Counted from the stretch's first letter, positions 17,749 through 25,457 are shown. The stretch is 64,000 nt of DNA from Flammeovirgaceae bacterium UBA5585 (GCA_002425185.1 DILT01000020.1:1-64000), one strand, 5' to 3'. Notes: generated by a model from the letters alone, not told the origin. Program-made: numbers and translations.

Positions 17749-18537
17749 CTATACTGTTATACTTTTTATAAAGTCACCACAAGCCTGATCGGGATGTTGA
17801 TGCTTCATAAAATTCTGTCCCATCAAAAAACCCTGATATCCGGCCTGCTTCAACCTAAGCAAAGCCTCCGGGGAGTCAATACCGCTCTCCGAAATTTTAA
17901 GTGCAGAAGCTGGTATCATTGGCAACAACCGCAATGAAGTGTCTACTGAAACTTCAAATGTTTTGAGATTACGGTTATTCACGCCCATCAGATCGGTTTC
18001 GTTGTCCAGGTTATTTTCCAGTTCAACTTCATCATGCACTTCCAGTAAAACCTCCAGCCCCAGGGAATGCGCAAATTTTGTCAACTGCTTGATCTGGGTT
18101 GGTTTAAGCACTGCAGCAATCAACAAAATAACATCAGCACCAATCGATTTCGCTTCCAGGAGTTGATATTCATCAATGACAAAATCCTTTCGAAGAATGG
18201 GGCAGTCAGTAACCAAACGAGCGTTTAACAAATCTTCGTTCGTTCCTCCAAAGTACTTGTAATCTGTTAAGACAGACAATGCTGTTGCACCGGCACGGAC
18301 ATATCCTGATGCGAGACTGACTACATCAATATTGTTATGAATAATTCCCTGCGAGGGAGATTGACGCTTAATCTCGGCAATTATGCCGGAAGCACCAGGA
18401 TGGAGTAATCGCTCTTTTATGGAAACACAAGCCCGGTTAAAATATGTTGATTGCTCTAACACCTTAACCGGTTGATGTTCTTTTAATCGACTTACTTCAA
18501 TCCGTTTATCGGCAATAATTTTATCCAGGATATTCAT
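17749..18537 (-). CDS. trpC: Indole-3-glycerol phosphate synthase
   Basis: 262 residues with the family motifs 'GIIAEIKRQSPSQGII' (catalytic Lys and Glu region), 'ILRKDFVIDEYQLLEAKSIGAD', 'GVNNRNLKTFEV' and 'SESGIDSPE'. It closes the indole ring to give indole-3-glycerol phosphate. Four bases downstream of trpD and two bases upstream of trpF, so it is tightly packed in the operon. It is a separate polypeptide from TrpF, unlike the fused enzyme of enteric bacteria. Confidence 0.96.
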   Translation of the reverse strand: MNILDKIIADKRIEVSRLKEHQPVKVLEQSTYFNRACVSIKERLLHPGASGIIAEIKRQSPSQGIIHNNIDVVSLASGYVRAGATALSVLTDYKYFGGTNEDLLNARLVTDCPILRKDFVIDEYQLLEAKSIGADVILLIAAVLKPTQIKQLTKFAHSLGLEVLLEVHDEVELENNLDNETDLMGVNNRNLKTFEVSVDTSLRLLPMIPASALKISESGIDSPEALLRLKQAGYQGFLMGQNFMKHQHPDQACGDFIKSITV

Positions 18538-18541
18538 GGGT

Positions 18542-19528
18542 TTACTTGTTCACAAGTTTTTTAAAAACACCATAAGCCTTCCCTGATAGCAACGATTCAC
18601 GCGCCAGTTCCACAGCCGGTAAAAAACCTTTCGATTGATTGACACAATACAACGCCATGGCCGCGTTGGCTATAACTGCAGTATTTTGTTGCCCGGTTCC
18701 GTTACCTTCCAGAATATTGAGGAAAATGGAAGCCGATTCCTCTACCGTCTCCCCACCCCGTATGTCGGCATAGGAAAGTTGAGGCAACCCAAGATCATCA
18801 GGTGAAGCCATCCGCTCGCCTGCATTGGAGAAAAATTTAAATGGCCCTGTTAGGGAAACTTCATCGTATCCGTCCAATGCATGAAGGATGATGAAATCCT
18901 TATCTGAATCCTGATAAAGATACCCATATTGCCGCGCCAGTTCCAGGCTAAACACACCTACCAACTGACGTTTAGGAAAAGCCGGGTTAACCATCGGGCC
19001 CAGCATATTAAAGAATGTTTTTACACCAAGCTCTTTGCGTATCGGGGCCACGTTTTTCATGGCCGGATGAAATAAGGGAGCATGCATAAAACAGATGTTG
19101 GCCCGATCAAGGCTTCGCTTTAATTCATCAATATCATTGGTAAACTGATAACCGAAATACTCCAGCACATTAGATGAACCACACGCAGAGGAAACACCGT
19201 AATTTCCATGCTTCGCCACAGGCTGCCCGGCCCCCGCCACCACAAAAGATGATAATGTTGAAATGTTGAATGTATTCTTTCCATCCCCACCCGTACCGCA
19301 AACATCCATCACCGGGGCATCTACCTTCACCGGAATACACAACTCCAGCATCGCATCGCGAAAGCCTTCCAATTCTTGCACAGTAATATTGCGCATCATA
19401 TACACTGTCATGAATGAACTCATCTGACTGGGGTTGTACTTGCCTGATGCCAGTTCAATCAATACCGCCCGCGCTTCCTTTTTGCTTAAGGATTGATGGT
19501 CGATTAACTCATTTAAAACATGCTTCAT
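18542..19528 (-). CDS. trpD: Anthranilate phosphoribosyltransferase
   Basis: 328 residues. The PRPP-binding 'DVCGTGGDGKNTFNIST' and the 'KHGNYGVSSACGSSNVLEYFG' anthranilate-site segment are intact; 'NMLGPMVNPAF' is also typical. It transfers phosphoribose to anthranilate. It starts 36 bases after trpG and is not fused to it. Confidence 0.96.
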   Translation of the reverse strand: MKHVLNELIDHQSLSKKEARAVLIELASGKYNPSQMSSFMTVYMMRNITVQELEGFRDAMLELCIPVKVDAPVMDVCGTGGDGKNTFNISTLSSFVVAGAGQPVAKHGNYGVSSACGSSNVLEYFGYQFTNDIDELKRSLDRANICFMHAPLFHPAMKNVAPIRKELGVKTFFNMLGPMVNPAFPKRQLVGVFSLELARQYGYLYQDSDKDFIILHALDGYDEVSLTGPFKFFSNAGERMASPDDLGLPQLSYADIRGGETVEESASIFLNILEGNGTGQQNTAVIANAAMALYCVNQSKGFLPAVELARESLLSGKAYGVFKKLVNK

Positions 19529-19564
19529 AAAATTTTATTCGAATTCATATTGATTAAGAAATGA

Positions 19565-20131
19565 TTAACTTTTTAACCAGTTCTCCATCATCTTGGGCCC
19601 TTCGGGCGTCATGATAGATTCCGGATGAAATTGTAGCCCTTTTACATCATACTTTACATGACGCAATCCCATAACCATGCCCTCCTCATTGGTAGCGGTA
19701 ATCTTCAGATCAGCCGAAACAGATTCCGGGTGAACCGCCCAACTATGGTAGTGGCAAACCTGGAATATCTTAGGGAGTTCTTCAAATAGTATTTCATGTT
19801 CATCAACCACCGAAGCAATGGATGTTACACCATGCAACACTTTAGGAATGTTATACAGTTTTGCCCCAAATACCTCGGCTATTCCCTGGTGACCTAAACA
19901 AATACCCAAAATACTTTTTGAAGAAGCATATTCATGAATAATGGATTTCATTATTCCTGCCTCATCGGGAATACCCGGACCAGGCGATAATAAAATCTTA
20001 TCATACTGCTTAACTTCTTCCACTTCAATTTTATCATTACGGAACACATCATAATTATACTTTAATGCCCGGATGATGTGCACCAGGTTGTAGGTAAACG
20101 AATCGTAATTATCGAGAATAAGAATTTTCAT
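19565..20131 (-). CDS. trpG: Anthranilate synthase glutamine amidotransferase subunit
   Basis: 188 residues, a class I amidotransferase: 'LILDNYDSFTYNLVH' N-terminus, 'LLSPGPGIPDEAG', nucleophile Cys in 'GICLGHQGIAEVFG', and the His-Glu of the triad in 'GLQFHPESIMTPEG'. It supplies ammonia from glutamine to TrpE. It could in principle also serve 4-amino-4-deoxychorismate synthase (PabA), as in some bacteria. Three bases separate it from trpE. Confidence 0.95.
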   Translation of the reverse strand: MKILILDNYDSFTYNLVHIIRALKYNYDVFRNDKIEVEEVKQYDKILLSPGPGIPDEAGIMKSIIHEYASSKSILGICLGHQGIAEVFGAKLYNIPKVLHGVTSIASVVDEHEILFEELPKIFQVCHYHSWAVHPESVSADLKITATNEEGMVMGLRHVKYDVKGLQFHPESIMTPEGPKMMENWLKS

Positions 20132-20134
20132 AGA

Positions 20135-21538
20135 CTATAATGTTTCGGCCATCACTACAGCTTTGCGCAGCGCGGCCAGCTTATTGTTAACTTCCTGTAA
20201 TTCACTTTGAGGATCTGACTTTGAAACGATACCCGCTCCTGCCTGATAGGTCAATTGATTATCCTTGCTTAAAAAAGTGCGGATCATAATGGCATGATTA
20301 AAATCACCATTAAAACCAAGGAAACCAATTGCCCCGCCATAAAAGCCGCGATTAACATTCTCGTACTTATCAATTAAGGTTAAGGCTTTATGTTTCGGTG
20401 CTCCTGATAGTGTTCCGGCAGGAAAAGTTGCGGAAGCCATTTTTACTGTTTCCGATTGGTTGTCAAGTTTTCCGTTTACTTCAGAAACGAGGTGAATAAC
20501 ATGCGAATAATATTGTATCTCCTTAAATACTGAAACGTTAACATTATGCGCATGGCGACTCATATCGTTACGGGCCAGGTCGACCAGCATGATATGCTCA
20601 GCATTTTCCTTTTCATCTTTGGTTAATGCGCTCGCGAGTTCAGCATCCTTCAGATCATCCCCGGTTCTGCGAAACGTACCCGCTATGGGAAAAATACTTG
20701 CTTCATTTTTGCTGATGCGGAGTTGAGCCTCAGGAGAAGAACCGAACAACTTAAAATTTCCATAATCAAAATAAAAAAGGTAGGGCGATGGATTAATGGA
20801 GCGCAACGAACGGTACACATTAAATTCATCGCCTTTAAATGAAGAAGTAAACCTGCGCGATAATACCAATTGAAAGACATCACCACGGTTACAATGTGCA
20901 ATGCCTTTTTTTACCGAATCCATAAAGGCATCATCATTCAGGTTGGAGGTTTCACCATTTATTAGCTTAAATGAATACGTGGAGAACCGGTTGCTGAAGA
21001 TTAGTTTTTCAATTCGTCCGAGTGTTGAGGTCTGCGCCTCCTCCTGCAAAGCATGCTCAACCAGGGTGAGTTCATTGGAAAAATGATCAACCACAATTAC
21101 ATACCGGTAAAGATTATAAATAATGTCCGGCATGCTGGATTCCCTTTTTGTAATTTCAACCTCCTCAAAAAAGCGCACTGCATCATAGGCCATGTATCCG
21201 AACAGGCCCGTGCCCGGTGCACCCAAGCCCTCCGTTTGATTAATACGAAATGCGGAGCGAAAGTCCTCCAGCGCATCAATCACCTGGTGACGGTCTGTAA
21301 TGATTTCCACACGATGCTCCCCATCCGGATAGTGAACCTTTATCCGTTCACCTTCAACCACAAAACCGGCCATGGGGTCGCAGCAAATCATTGACAAGCT
21401 GTTTTCATGACCGTGATAATCCGAACTTTCCAATAGTATGCTTCCGGCAAAAACATCGCGAAGTTTCAGGTAAATGTTTACTGGAGTCAGCGTATCGGCC
21501 AGTAGTTTTTTTGAATAAATCTTGAGGTGGTACTCCAT
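20135..21538 (-). CDS. trpE: Anthranilate synthase component I
   Basis: 467 residues. The N-terminal 'SILLESSDYHGHENS' contains the LLES motif that binds tryptophan for feedback inhibition; the chorismate-binding C-terminal half includes 'GDVFQLVLSRRF', 'SPYLFYFDYG', 'PIAGTFRRTGDD', 'AEHIMLVDLARND' and 'GTLSGAPKHKAL'. It makes anthranilate from chorismate and TrpG-derived ammonia. First structural gene of the operon, preceded by a terminator hairpin and a Trp-rich leader peptide, so expression is expected to fall when charged tRNA-Trp is plentiful. Confidence 0.97.
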   Translation of the reverse strand: MEYHLKIYSKKLLADTLTPVNIYLKLRDVFAGSILLESSDYHGHENSLSMICCDPMAGFVVEGERIKVHYPDGEHRVEIITDRHQVIDALEDFRSAFRINQTEGLGAPGTGLFGYMAYDAVRFFEEVEITKRESSMPDIIYNLYRYVIVVDHFSNELTLVEHALQEEAQTSTLGRIEKLIFSNRFSTYSFKLINGETSNLNDDAFMDSVKKGIAHCNRGDVFQLVLSRRFTSSFKGDEFNVYRSLRSINPSPYLFYFDYGNFKLFGSSPEAQLRISKNEASIFPIAGTFRRTGDDLKDAELASALTKDEKENAEHIMLVDLARNDMSRHAHNVNVSVFKEIQYYSHVIHLVSEVNGKLDNQSETVKMASATFPAGTLSGAPKHKALTLIDKYENVNRGFYGGAIGFLGFNGDFNHAIMIRTFLSKDNQLTYQAGAGIVSKSDPQSELQEVNNKLAALRKAVVMAETL

Positions 21539-21556
21539 GGTTAAACGTAATCTGTT

Positions 21557-21596
21557 AAAAAAGAAAAAGGCCCGCTCCGATGAATCGGGGCGGGCC
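21557..21596 (-). terminator. trp attenuator terminator hairpin
   Basis: On the minus strand a GC-rich 12-base stem (arms 21585-21596 and 21569-21580, one G-U wobble) with a 4-base loop is followed by T5-C-T6 (21557-21568), an ideal intrinsic terminator. It lies between the leader peptide stop and trpE, upstream of the operon instead of at its end, which makes it a regulatory (attenuator) terminator. CCCCGATTC in its 5' arm and loop (21582-21590) is complementary to GAATCGGTGG inside the leader peptide gene (21635-21644; seven contiguous pairs, nine with one bulged U), giving a candidate antiterminator. Confidence 0.85.
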
Positions 21597-21619
21597 TCTC
21601 GCTAGCTATATCACTAACA

Positions 21620-21691
21620 CTAAAGCATAATCGTCCACCGATTCAACCTGAACCCGTGCCACCACCATGCTGTTGTGTTCAATTTTATCAT
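21620..21691 (-). CDS. trpL: trp operon leader peptide (four Trp in 23 residues)
   Basis: A 23-codon reading frame (ATG at 21691, TAG at 21620-21622) encodes three consecutive tryptophans at positions 9-11 and a fourth at 19. Trp is normally about 1% of residues, so four in 23 upstream of trpE, followed by a terminator hairpin, is the classic attenuator arrangement. A ribosome stalled at Trp9-11 for lack of charged tRNA-Trp would leave the downstream GAATCGG segment (21638-21644) free to pair with the terminator arm; a ribosome that proceeds would cover it. The ATG is 3 bases after the stop codon of the THX gene, so the leader may be translated by coupling. Function inferred from layout. Confidence 0.85.
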   Translation of the reverse strand: MIKLNTTAWWWHGFRLNRWTIML

Positions 21692-21694
21692 ATC

Positions 21695-21877
21695 CTATTC
21701 TGCCTTTTTACGTGCTGTCTTTTTAGGTTTTGCAGTCTTTGTTTCGTCCTTAGGCTTGCCTACTTTTTTGGAAGCCACTCGTTTTAAACGTGTCTTTAAT
21801 GCCTTTTTATTTCTGGAAACCCCGTAAGAGCCTTTCCAGCGTTTTCCTTTTTTCGATTTCTTATCGCCTTTTCCCAT
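21695..21877 (-). CDS. 30S ribosomal protein THX with Lys-rich tail
   Basis: 60 residues from the ATG at 21877, which begins 'MGKGDKKSKKGKRWKGSYG', the characteristic start of the THX family (small basic protein bound in the head of the 30S subunit). The frame is open to 21964 but the extra residues are not basic and do not fit. Known THX proteins are very short (about 25-45 residues); here a Lys/Ala/Thr-rich tail follows ('KPKDETKTAKPKKTARKKAE'), probably disordered and RNA-binding. The gene is directly upstream of the trp leader on the same strand. Confidence 0.75.
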   Translation of the reverse strand: MGKGDKKSKKGKRWKGSYGVSRNKKALKTRLKRVASKKVGKPKDETKTAKPKKTARKKAE

Positions 21878-21998
21878 AGCTGAAATTTGTGGAGCAAGTA
21901 TAGCAAAGGACATTTGATTTACAAAATTCAATGGTAACAAATCATTTTCCCCCCGAAATAGCATAACTTAATGTCAGCTAATTTGTTAAAAATTATAA

Positions 21999-22475
21999 AT
22001 GACTGTTATGGCCAAAGCTTCACTTCCGCTGATTGACGCAATTCGTAAAGCCGCTAAAAACCTTGATCAAAGTAAGGAGTACCAATGGGGGCATATGGGC
22101 TCTTGTAATTGTGGTTTTCTTGCCCAACAGGTAACGAAACTCCGTAAGGATGAAATTCATGCAAGAGCGATGGAGCGGTATGGAGACTGGACTGAACAGT
22201 TAAATGACTATTGCCCGACCAGCGGGCTTCCGCTAGACGAGGTAATTTCCGAAATGATTGCCTTTGGGTTTGATGCGCACGACTTGAAGCACCTGGAGAA
22301 ATTATCGGATCCTGCTATCCTCAGATCCTTCCCGTTAGGTCAGCGCGATCTTAAACACAACGTTAAAAAGGATGTGGTAGCCTACATGATGGCCTGGGCA
22401 GATTTACTTGAACAGGAACTGCTCCTTAACATTAAACTACCCGAACTGAAGGAACCCGCTAAAGCGGAAGTTTAA
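21999..22475 (+). CDS. Conserved-looking hypothetical protein
   Basis: 158 residues (or 155 from a second ATG at 22008). I do not recognise a family. It is hydrophilic and mostly helical in appearance, with a 'GSCNCGF' Cys-x-Cys pair near residue 35, 'DYCPTSGLPLDEVI' in the middle and an acidic-amphipathic end. No signal peptide or membrane segment, so it is probably cytoplasmic. It is divergent from THX/trpL and its 3' end overlaps the convergent acetyltransferase gene by 17 bases. Codon use and composition look like those of neighbouring real genes. Confidence 0.7.
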   Translation: MTVMAKASLPLIDAIRKAAKNLDQSKEYQWGHMGSCNCGFLAQQVTKLRKDEIHARAMERYGDWTEQLNDYCPTSGLPLDEVISEMIAFGFDAHDLKHLEKLSDPAILRSFPLGQRDLKHNVKKDVVAYMMAWADLLEQELLLNIKLPELKEPAKAEV

Positions 22476-23001
22476 AAAGGATACAATCTTTAGGTTGATT
22501 TCCCTGATTCACAAACCTGAACCAATTGGGCAATCGGGCTTCTTCAACGAGACCGCACTTTTGAAGTACCCGCATGGAAGCAATATTTTCTGCATCGACA
22601 AACGTACCTATACGGTAAACTTCGGGCAGTACCCGAATTAGTTGTAAGACCTTCAGGCAAGCTTCGGTAGCATATCCTTTTCCCCATTGGGTGGGGCTGA
22701 TAATATAGCCAAATTGAATTTTCCCGCTTTCATTAATAATACCGAAACTGCCAACCAGCCGAAACGAATCTTTCAGGCGGATGGAAAAAGAATAATCTGA
22801 ACCCTTCGACCAGGCCGCTACTGCATAGTTCAAAAAAGCCCGGGTATCTTTAACCGATTGATGCGTTGGCCATGATACAAACCGGGTAGCCTCTTCTTTA
22901 CTCGCGTAGGTATAAAACATTTCTTCTGCGTCTTCGTACCTTAGGCGCTGCAGGATCAGCCGGGGAGTTTCCAGCGTTGAGGGTATGGATAACCGTTGCA
23001 T
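22459..23001 (-). CDS. GNAT family N-acetyltransferase (RimJ/RimL-like)
   Basis: About 180 residues from the ATG at 23001 ('MQRLSIPSTLETPRLILQRL'); an upstream ATG at 23025 exists but its start codon overlaps that of the divergent gene. 'TPRLILQRLRYEDAEEMF', 'FGYIISPTQWGKGYATEA' (acetyl-CoA binding Q/R-x-x-G-x-G/A loop, here QWGKGYA) and 'ENIASMRVLQKCGL' are the standard GNAT motifs of the protein-alanine/ribosomal acetyltransferase branch. The substrate is unknown; it might be a small molecule or protein N-terminus. Confidence 0.85.
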   Translation of the reverse strand: MQRLSIPSTLETPRLILQRLRYEDAEEMFYTYASKEEATRFVSWPTHQSVKDTRAFLNYAVAAWSKGSDYSFSIRLKDSFRLVGSFGIINESGKIQFGYIISPTQWGKGYATEACLKVLQLIRVLPEVYRIGTFVDAENIASMRVLQKCGLVEEARLPNWFRFVNQGNQPKDCILFKLPL

Positions 23002-23023
23002 CGTGCTAAACTTAGGCAATTTC

Positions 23024-23266
23024 ATGGCGAAAGGTCAAAACATCGTACATCAATATTTTAAAAAGCAGCTTGATGACGGGCTGAGAATTTTTGTGAAGGT
23101 TAACCCGATAGCATTTACCGGAACAGAAATATCCATCGGAGCATCAGGTGATATGCAGGTTCGCGACCTGACGTTCGATGAGCAAATTTTTGACGACCTA
23201 AAGGCCGATGGGTTTGACCACTGCAATCCACTGGAATTTAATCTGTACTTGTCTGGCTTGGCCTGA
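23024..23266 (+). CDS. Small hypothetical protein
   Basis: 80 residues from the ATG at 23024 ('MAKGQNIVHQYFKK'); the frame is open to 22985 but that would overlap the divergent acetyltransferase gene. No family recognised. Features: basic N-terminus, alternating strands ('LRIFVKVNPIAFTGTEISIG'), and an acidic C-terminal half ('DLTFDEQIFDDLKADGF'). No signal peptide or membrane segment. Its start codon sits in a CATG palindrome that would also be the alternative acetyltransferase start. Confidence 0.6.
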   Translation: MAKGQNIVHQYFKKQLDDGLRIFVKVNPIAFTGTEISIGASGDMQVRDLTFDEQIFDDLKADGFDHCNPLEFNLYLSGLA

Positions 23267-23280
23267 TACCTCAATTATCA

Positions 23281-23308
23281 TCCTTAATCCTTGAATCTTG
23301 AATGCCTA
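23281..23308. repeat. Heptamer-period repeat upstream of the SRP RNA
   Basis: Four 7-base units, TCCTTAA TCCTTGA ATCTTGA ATGCCTA, start 15 bases after the stop codon of the 80-residue protein and run up to the SRP RNA promoter region. Confidence 0.4.
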
Positions 23309-23314
23309 ATCCAG

Positions 23315-23322
23315 TATATTTG
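23315..23322 (+). promoter_or_regulatory. -7 promoter element for the SRP RNA
   Basis: TATATTTG, an exact TAnnTTTG match, ends 5 bases before the start of the SRP RNA closing stem. A TTG at 23291-23293 lies 21 bases upstream, close to the usual 18-20 base distance of the -33 element. Confidence 0.6.
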
Positions 23323-23327
23323 CCCCC

Positions 23328-23419
23328 GGCAAGCCGGCACGACCAGCTCCTGCTGAACTCCCCCAGGACCGGAAGGTAGCAAGGGTAGGCGGTTGTAGCG
23401 GTGCGATGTTCGGTTTGCC
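23328..23419 (+). ncRNA. ffs: Signal recognition particle RNA (small bacterial type)
   Basis: About 92 bases forming one long hairpin: closing arms GGCAAGCCG (23328-23336) and CGGTTTGCC (23411-23419). The apical domain that binds Ffh is recognisable by the ACCGGAAGGTAGCAAGGG segment (about 23368-23385): GGAA tetraloop, then the symmetric and asymmetric internal loops with AGCA. With Ffh it targets membrane proteins to FtsY/SecYEG. A run of eight T follows the stem directly (23421-23428), so the RNA probably ends there. The segment after it (23429-23460) has short inverted repeats (ACCCG/CGGGT) that could assist termination. Confidence 0.9.
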
Positions 23420-23545
23420 ATTTTTTTTACCCGAACGGGTTTAGTGTCGGGTTTTTAACCCCTAAAACGATACACGATTTGATGGCCTTTCATTTTACCC
23501 CTCCGACTTGTTTCTGTATTTTTAAGCTCTAAACCACTACCAAAC

Positions 23546-24202
23546 ATGAAGTTTTTTATTGATACCGCTAATCTTAATGAAATTAAAGAAGCCTATGATC
23601 TTGGCGTTTTGGATGGTGTAACCACCAACCCCTCACTTATGGCTAAAGAAGGAATTAAAGGGCATGATAATATTAAAGCACACTATAAAGCCATTTGTGG
23701 TATTGTCGATAACAATGTGAGCGCTGAAGTAATTGCCACCGATTATGAAAACATTATTAAAGAAGGAAAAGAACTGGCCAAAATTGATGATAAGATTGTG
23801 GTGAAGGTACCCATGATTAAAGATGGTGTAAAAGCCATCAAGTATTTCGCAAGTGAAGGCATACGCACCAATTGCACACTGGTTTTCTCTGCAGGTCAGG
23901 CGCTGCTGGCCGCCAAGGCTGGCGCCAGTTATCTCTCCCCTTTTATCGGTCGGCTCGATGATGTTTCGCAAGATGGGTTGGACCTAATTGCACAAATCAG
24001 ACATATTTATGACAACTACGGATATGAAACTGAAGTGTTGGCTGCATCCATCCGCCACACCATGCACCTGATTAAATGTGCCGAAATTGGTGCCGATGTA
24101 GTCACCTGCCCGCTCAATGTTATTACCGGTTTACTAAATCATCCGCTAACCGATATTGGTTTAGCCAAATTTTTGGCGGATCATAAAAAAGTGAATGGTT
24201 AG
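23546..24202 (+). CDS. fsa: Fructose-6-phosphate aldolase / transaldolase-like protein
   Basis: 218 residues, the short transaldolase type (FSA/TalC). The start 'MKFFIDTANLNEIKEAYDLGVLDGVTTNPSLMAKEG' region is diagnostic; the Schiff-base lysine is Lys87 in 'DKIVVKVPMI', and 'TNCTLVFSAGQALLAAKAGA', 'SPFIGRLDD' and 'AASIRHTMH' complete the active site. Members are annotated either as transaldolase (pentose phosphate pathway) or as fructose-6-phosphate aldolase; sequence alone does not settle which. It is followed 22 bases later by ftsE. Confidence 0.92.
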   Translation: MKFFIDTANLNEIKEAYDLGVLDGVTTNPSLMAKEGIKGHDNIKAHYKAICGIVDNNVSAEVIATDYENIIKEGKELAKIDDKIVVKVPMIKDGVKAIKYFASEGIRTNCTLVFSAGQALLAAKAGASYLSPFIGRLDDVSQDGLDLIAQIRHIYDNYGYETEVLAASIRHTMHLIKCAEIGADVVTCPLNVITGLLNHPLTDIGLAKFLADHKKVNG

Positions 24203-24224
24203 TCGTTAGCATACCCTTGAAAGC

Positions 24225-24932
24225 ATGTTCTCAACCGATCCTGTCGTACGCGTTAAAGAAGCCAATATTTTCCAGGAACATAACACCGTGCTGGGCAATA
24301 TCAACTTTGAAATTGAAAAGGGAGAGTTTGTATTTGTAGTGGGCAGAACCGGCTCAGGTAAATCATCGTTGCTTAAAACGCTTTATGCAGACCTGCCCCT
24401 GCGGTTAGGTGATATTGAAATTGCAGGGTATAACATTCGTGGTATAAAGAGTTCAGAAGTGCCCTTGCTCCGAAGAAAGCTTGGCATCATCTTTCAGGAT
24501 TTTCAACTCTTCCCCGACCGCACGGTGGGCGAAAATCTGATGTTTGTGATGCGCGCAACAGGCTGGAGTGATTCCAGTAAAATTAAAACACGGTTACAGG
24601 AAGTACTGATGAAGGTTGGACTTGGTTCTGTGGAAAAAAAGATGCCTCACCAACTTTCGGGTGGTGAACAGCAACGGGTGGTGATTGCCCGAGCCCTAAT
24701 CAATGAACCTGCCATTCTGATTGCTGATGAGCCCACAGGAAATCTTGATCCGGAAGTATCGTATGGTATCTTGAAGGTTTTTCAGGAAATCAATAAAAGC
24801 GGAACTGCCGTGTTGATGGCCACCCACGACTATGGCTTAATAAAAAAATTTCCATGCCGGATACTGAAGTGTGAAGATGGAAAGGTAATCGATTCGGCTA
24901 AAGAGCCATTTGAATTGACAATAGAATATTGA
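24225..24932 (+). CDS. ftsE: ABC transporter ATPase, FtsE-like
   Basis: 235 residues. Walker A 'GRTGSGKS' (40-47), Q-loop 'FQDFQLFPDRTVGENL', signature 'LSGGEQQR' (144-151), Walker B 'AILIADEPTGNLD' (163-175) and the H-loop 'ATHDY' are all intact. The sequence around the Q-loop is that of FtsE, which works with FtsX at the division site to control peptidoglycan hydrolases. ftsX is not adjacent, as is common in Bacteroidota. A lolD-type lipoprotein-export ATPase is the main alternative. Its stop codon directly abuts the stop of the convergent anti-sigma gene with no spacer. Confidence 0.85.
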   Translation: MFSTDPVVRVKEANIFQEHNTVLGNINFEIEKGEFVFVVGRTGSGKSSLLKTLYADLPLRLGDIEIAGYNIRGIKSSEVPLLRRKLGIIFQDFQLFPDRTVGENLMFVMRATGWSDSSKIKTRLQEVLMKVGLGSVEKKMPHQLSGGEQQRVVIARALINEPAILIADEPTGNLDPEVSYGILKVFQEINKSGTAVLMATHDYGLIKKFPCRILKCEDGKVIDSAKEPFELTIEY

Positions 24933-25457
24933 TTAAATCGAAATCCGACTTCCGTCAGATTTATCAACAGTTCCTTCCTCTCCCTGATCGATTTTATGCA
25001 ATTGCTGGTTCAGAAGATCAATCCGCACCAGCAAATTTAACACCAGCGCTTCTTTCACTTTCTTGCTTGGTCTTACTCTCATCTCATCCTTAAGCACTTC
25101 ATACATGGCTTCAAGTTGCTTAAAATCCTTAGTAAAGCCATTGAGCCCTGCCTCGCTCCCGCGGGAAGCCTCAATCATATCTACCTTGTCAGAAATTTCC
25201 TTCACATAAAACGACTCCACATCTTTAAACTCCCGCATCACCAACCGGTTGTCGCGTGTTTCGGTTACTTTTGTATACAGTAGAAAAGCGGAGAGTCCCA
25301 TAAAAAATACTGCCGCAGCACGCCAGAAGATTAGGGTAGTTGAAGTTCGGTTTCCGAACATCCGGGTTTCTATATTCTTCCAAACACTTGCTGATGGTTC
25401 ACGATCATCAAACGCTCCACGATTGGCACGGATAAATTCTTCAAGTTTCTCTTTCAT
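24933..25457 (-). CDS. Putative membrane anti-sigma factor
   Basis: 174 residues: a cytoplasmic N-terminus of about 40 residues ('EFIRANRGAFDDREPSASVW'), one membrane helix about 43-63 ('LIFWRAAAVFFMGLSAFLLY'), and a helical, charged extracytoplasmic part ending in Asp/Ser. This layout and the ATGA overlap with an upstream ECF sigma gene are typical of Bacteroidota anti-sigma partners. The cytoplasmic segment is shorter than a classic zinc anti-sigma domain and lacks its Cys/His motif. Role by context. Confidence 0.7.
   Translation of the reverse strand: MKEKLEEFIRANRGAFDDREPSASVWKNIETRMFGNRTSTTLIFWRAAAVFFMGLSAFLLYTKVTETRDNRLVMREFKDVESFYVKEISDKVDMIEASRGSEAGLNGFTKDFKQLEAMYEVLKDEMRVRPSKKVKEALVLNLLVRIDLLNQQLHKIDQGEEGTVDKSDGSRISI

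Noticed and set aside
23429..23460. ACCCG/CGGGT inverted repeats after the SRP RNA as a separate small RNA gene
   Set aside because: Short arms, no own promoter element; more simply part of the SRP RNA termination region.
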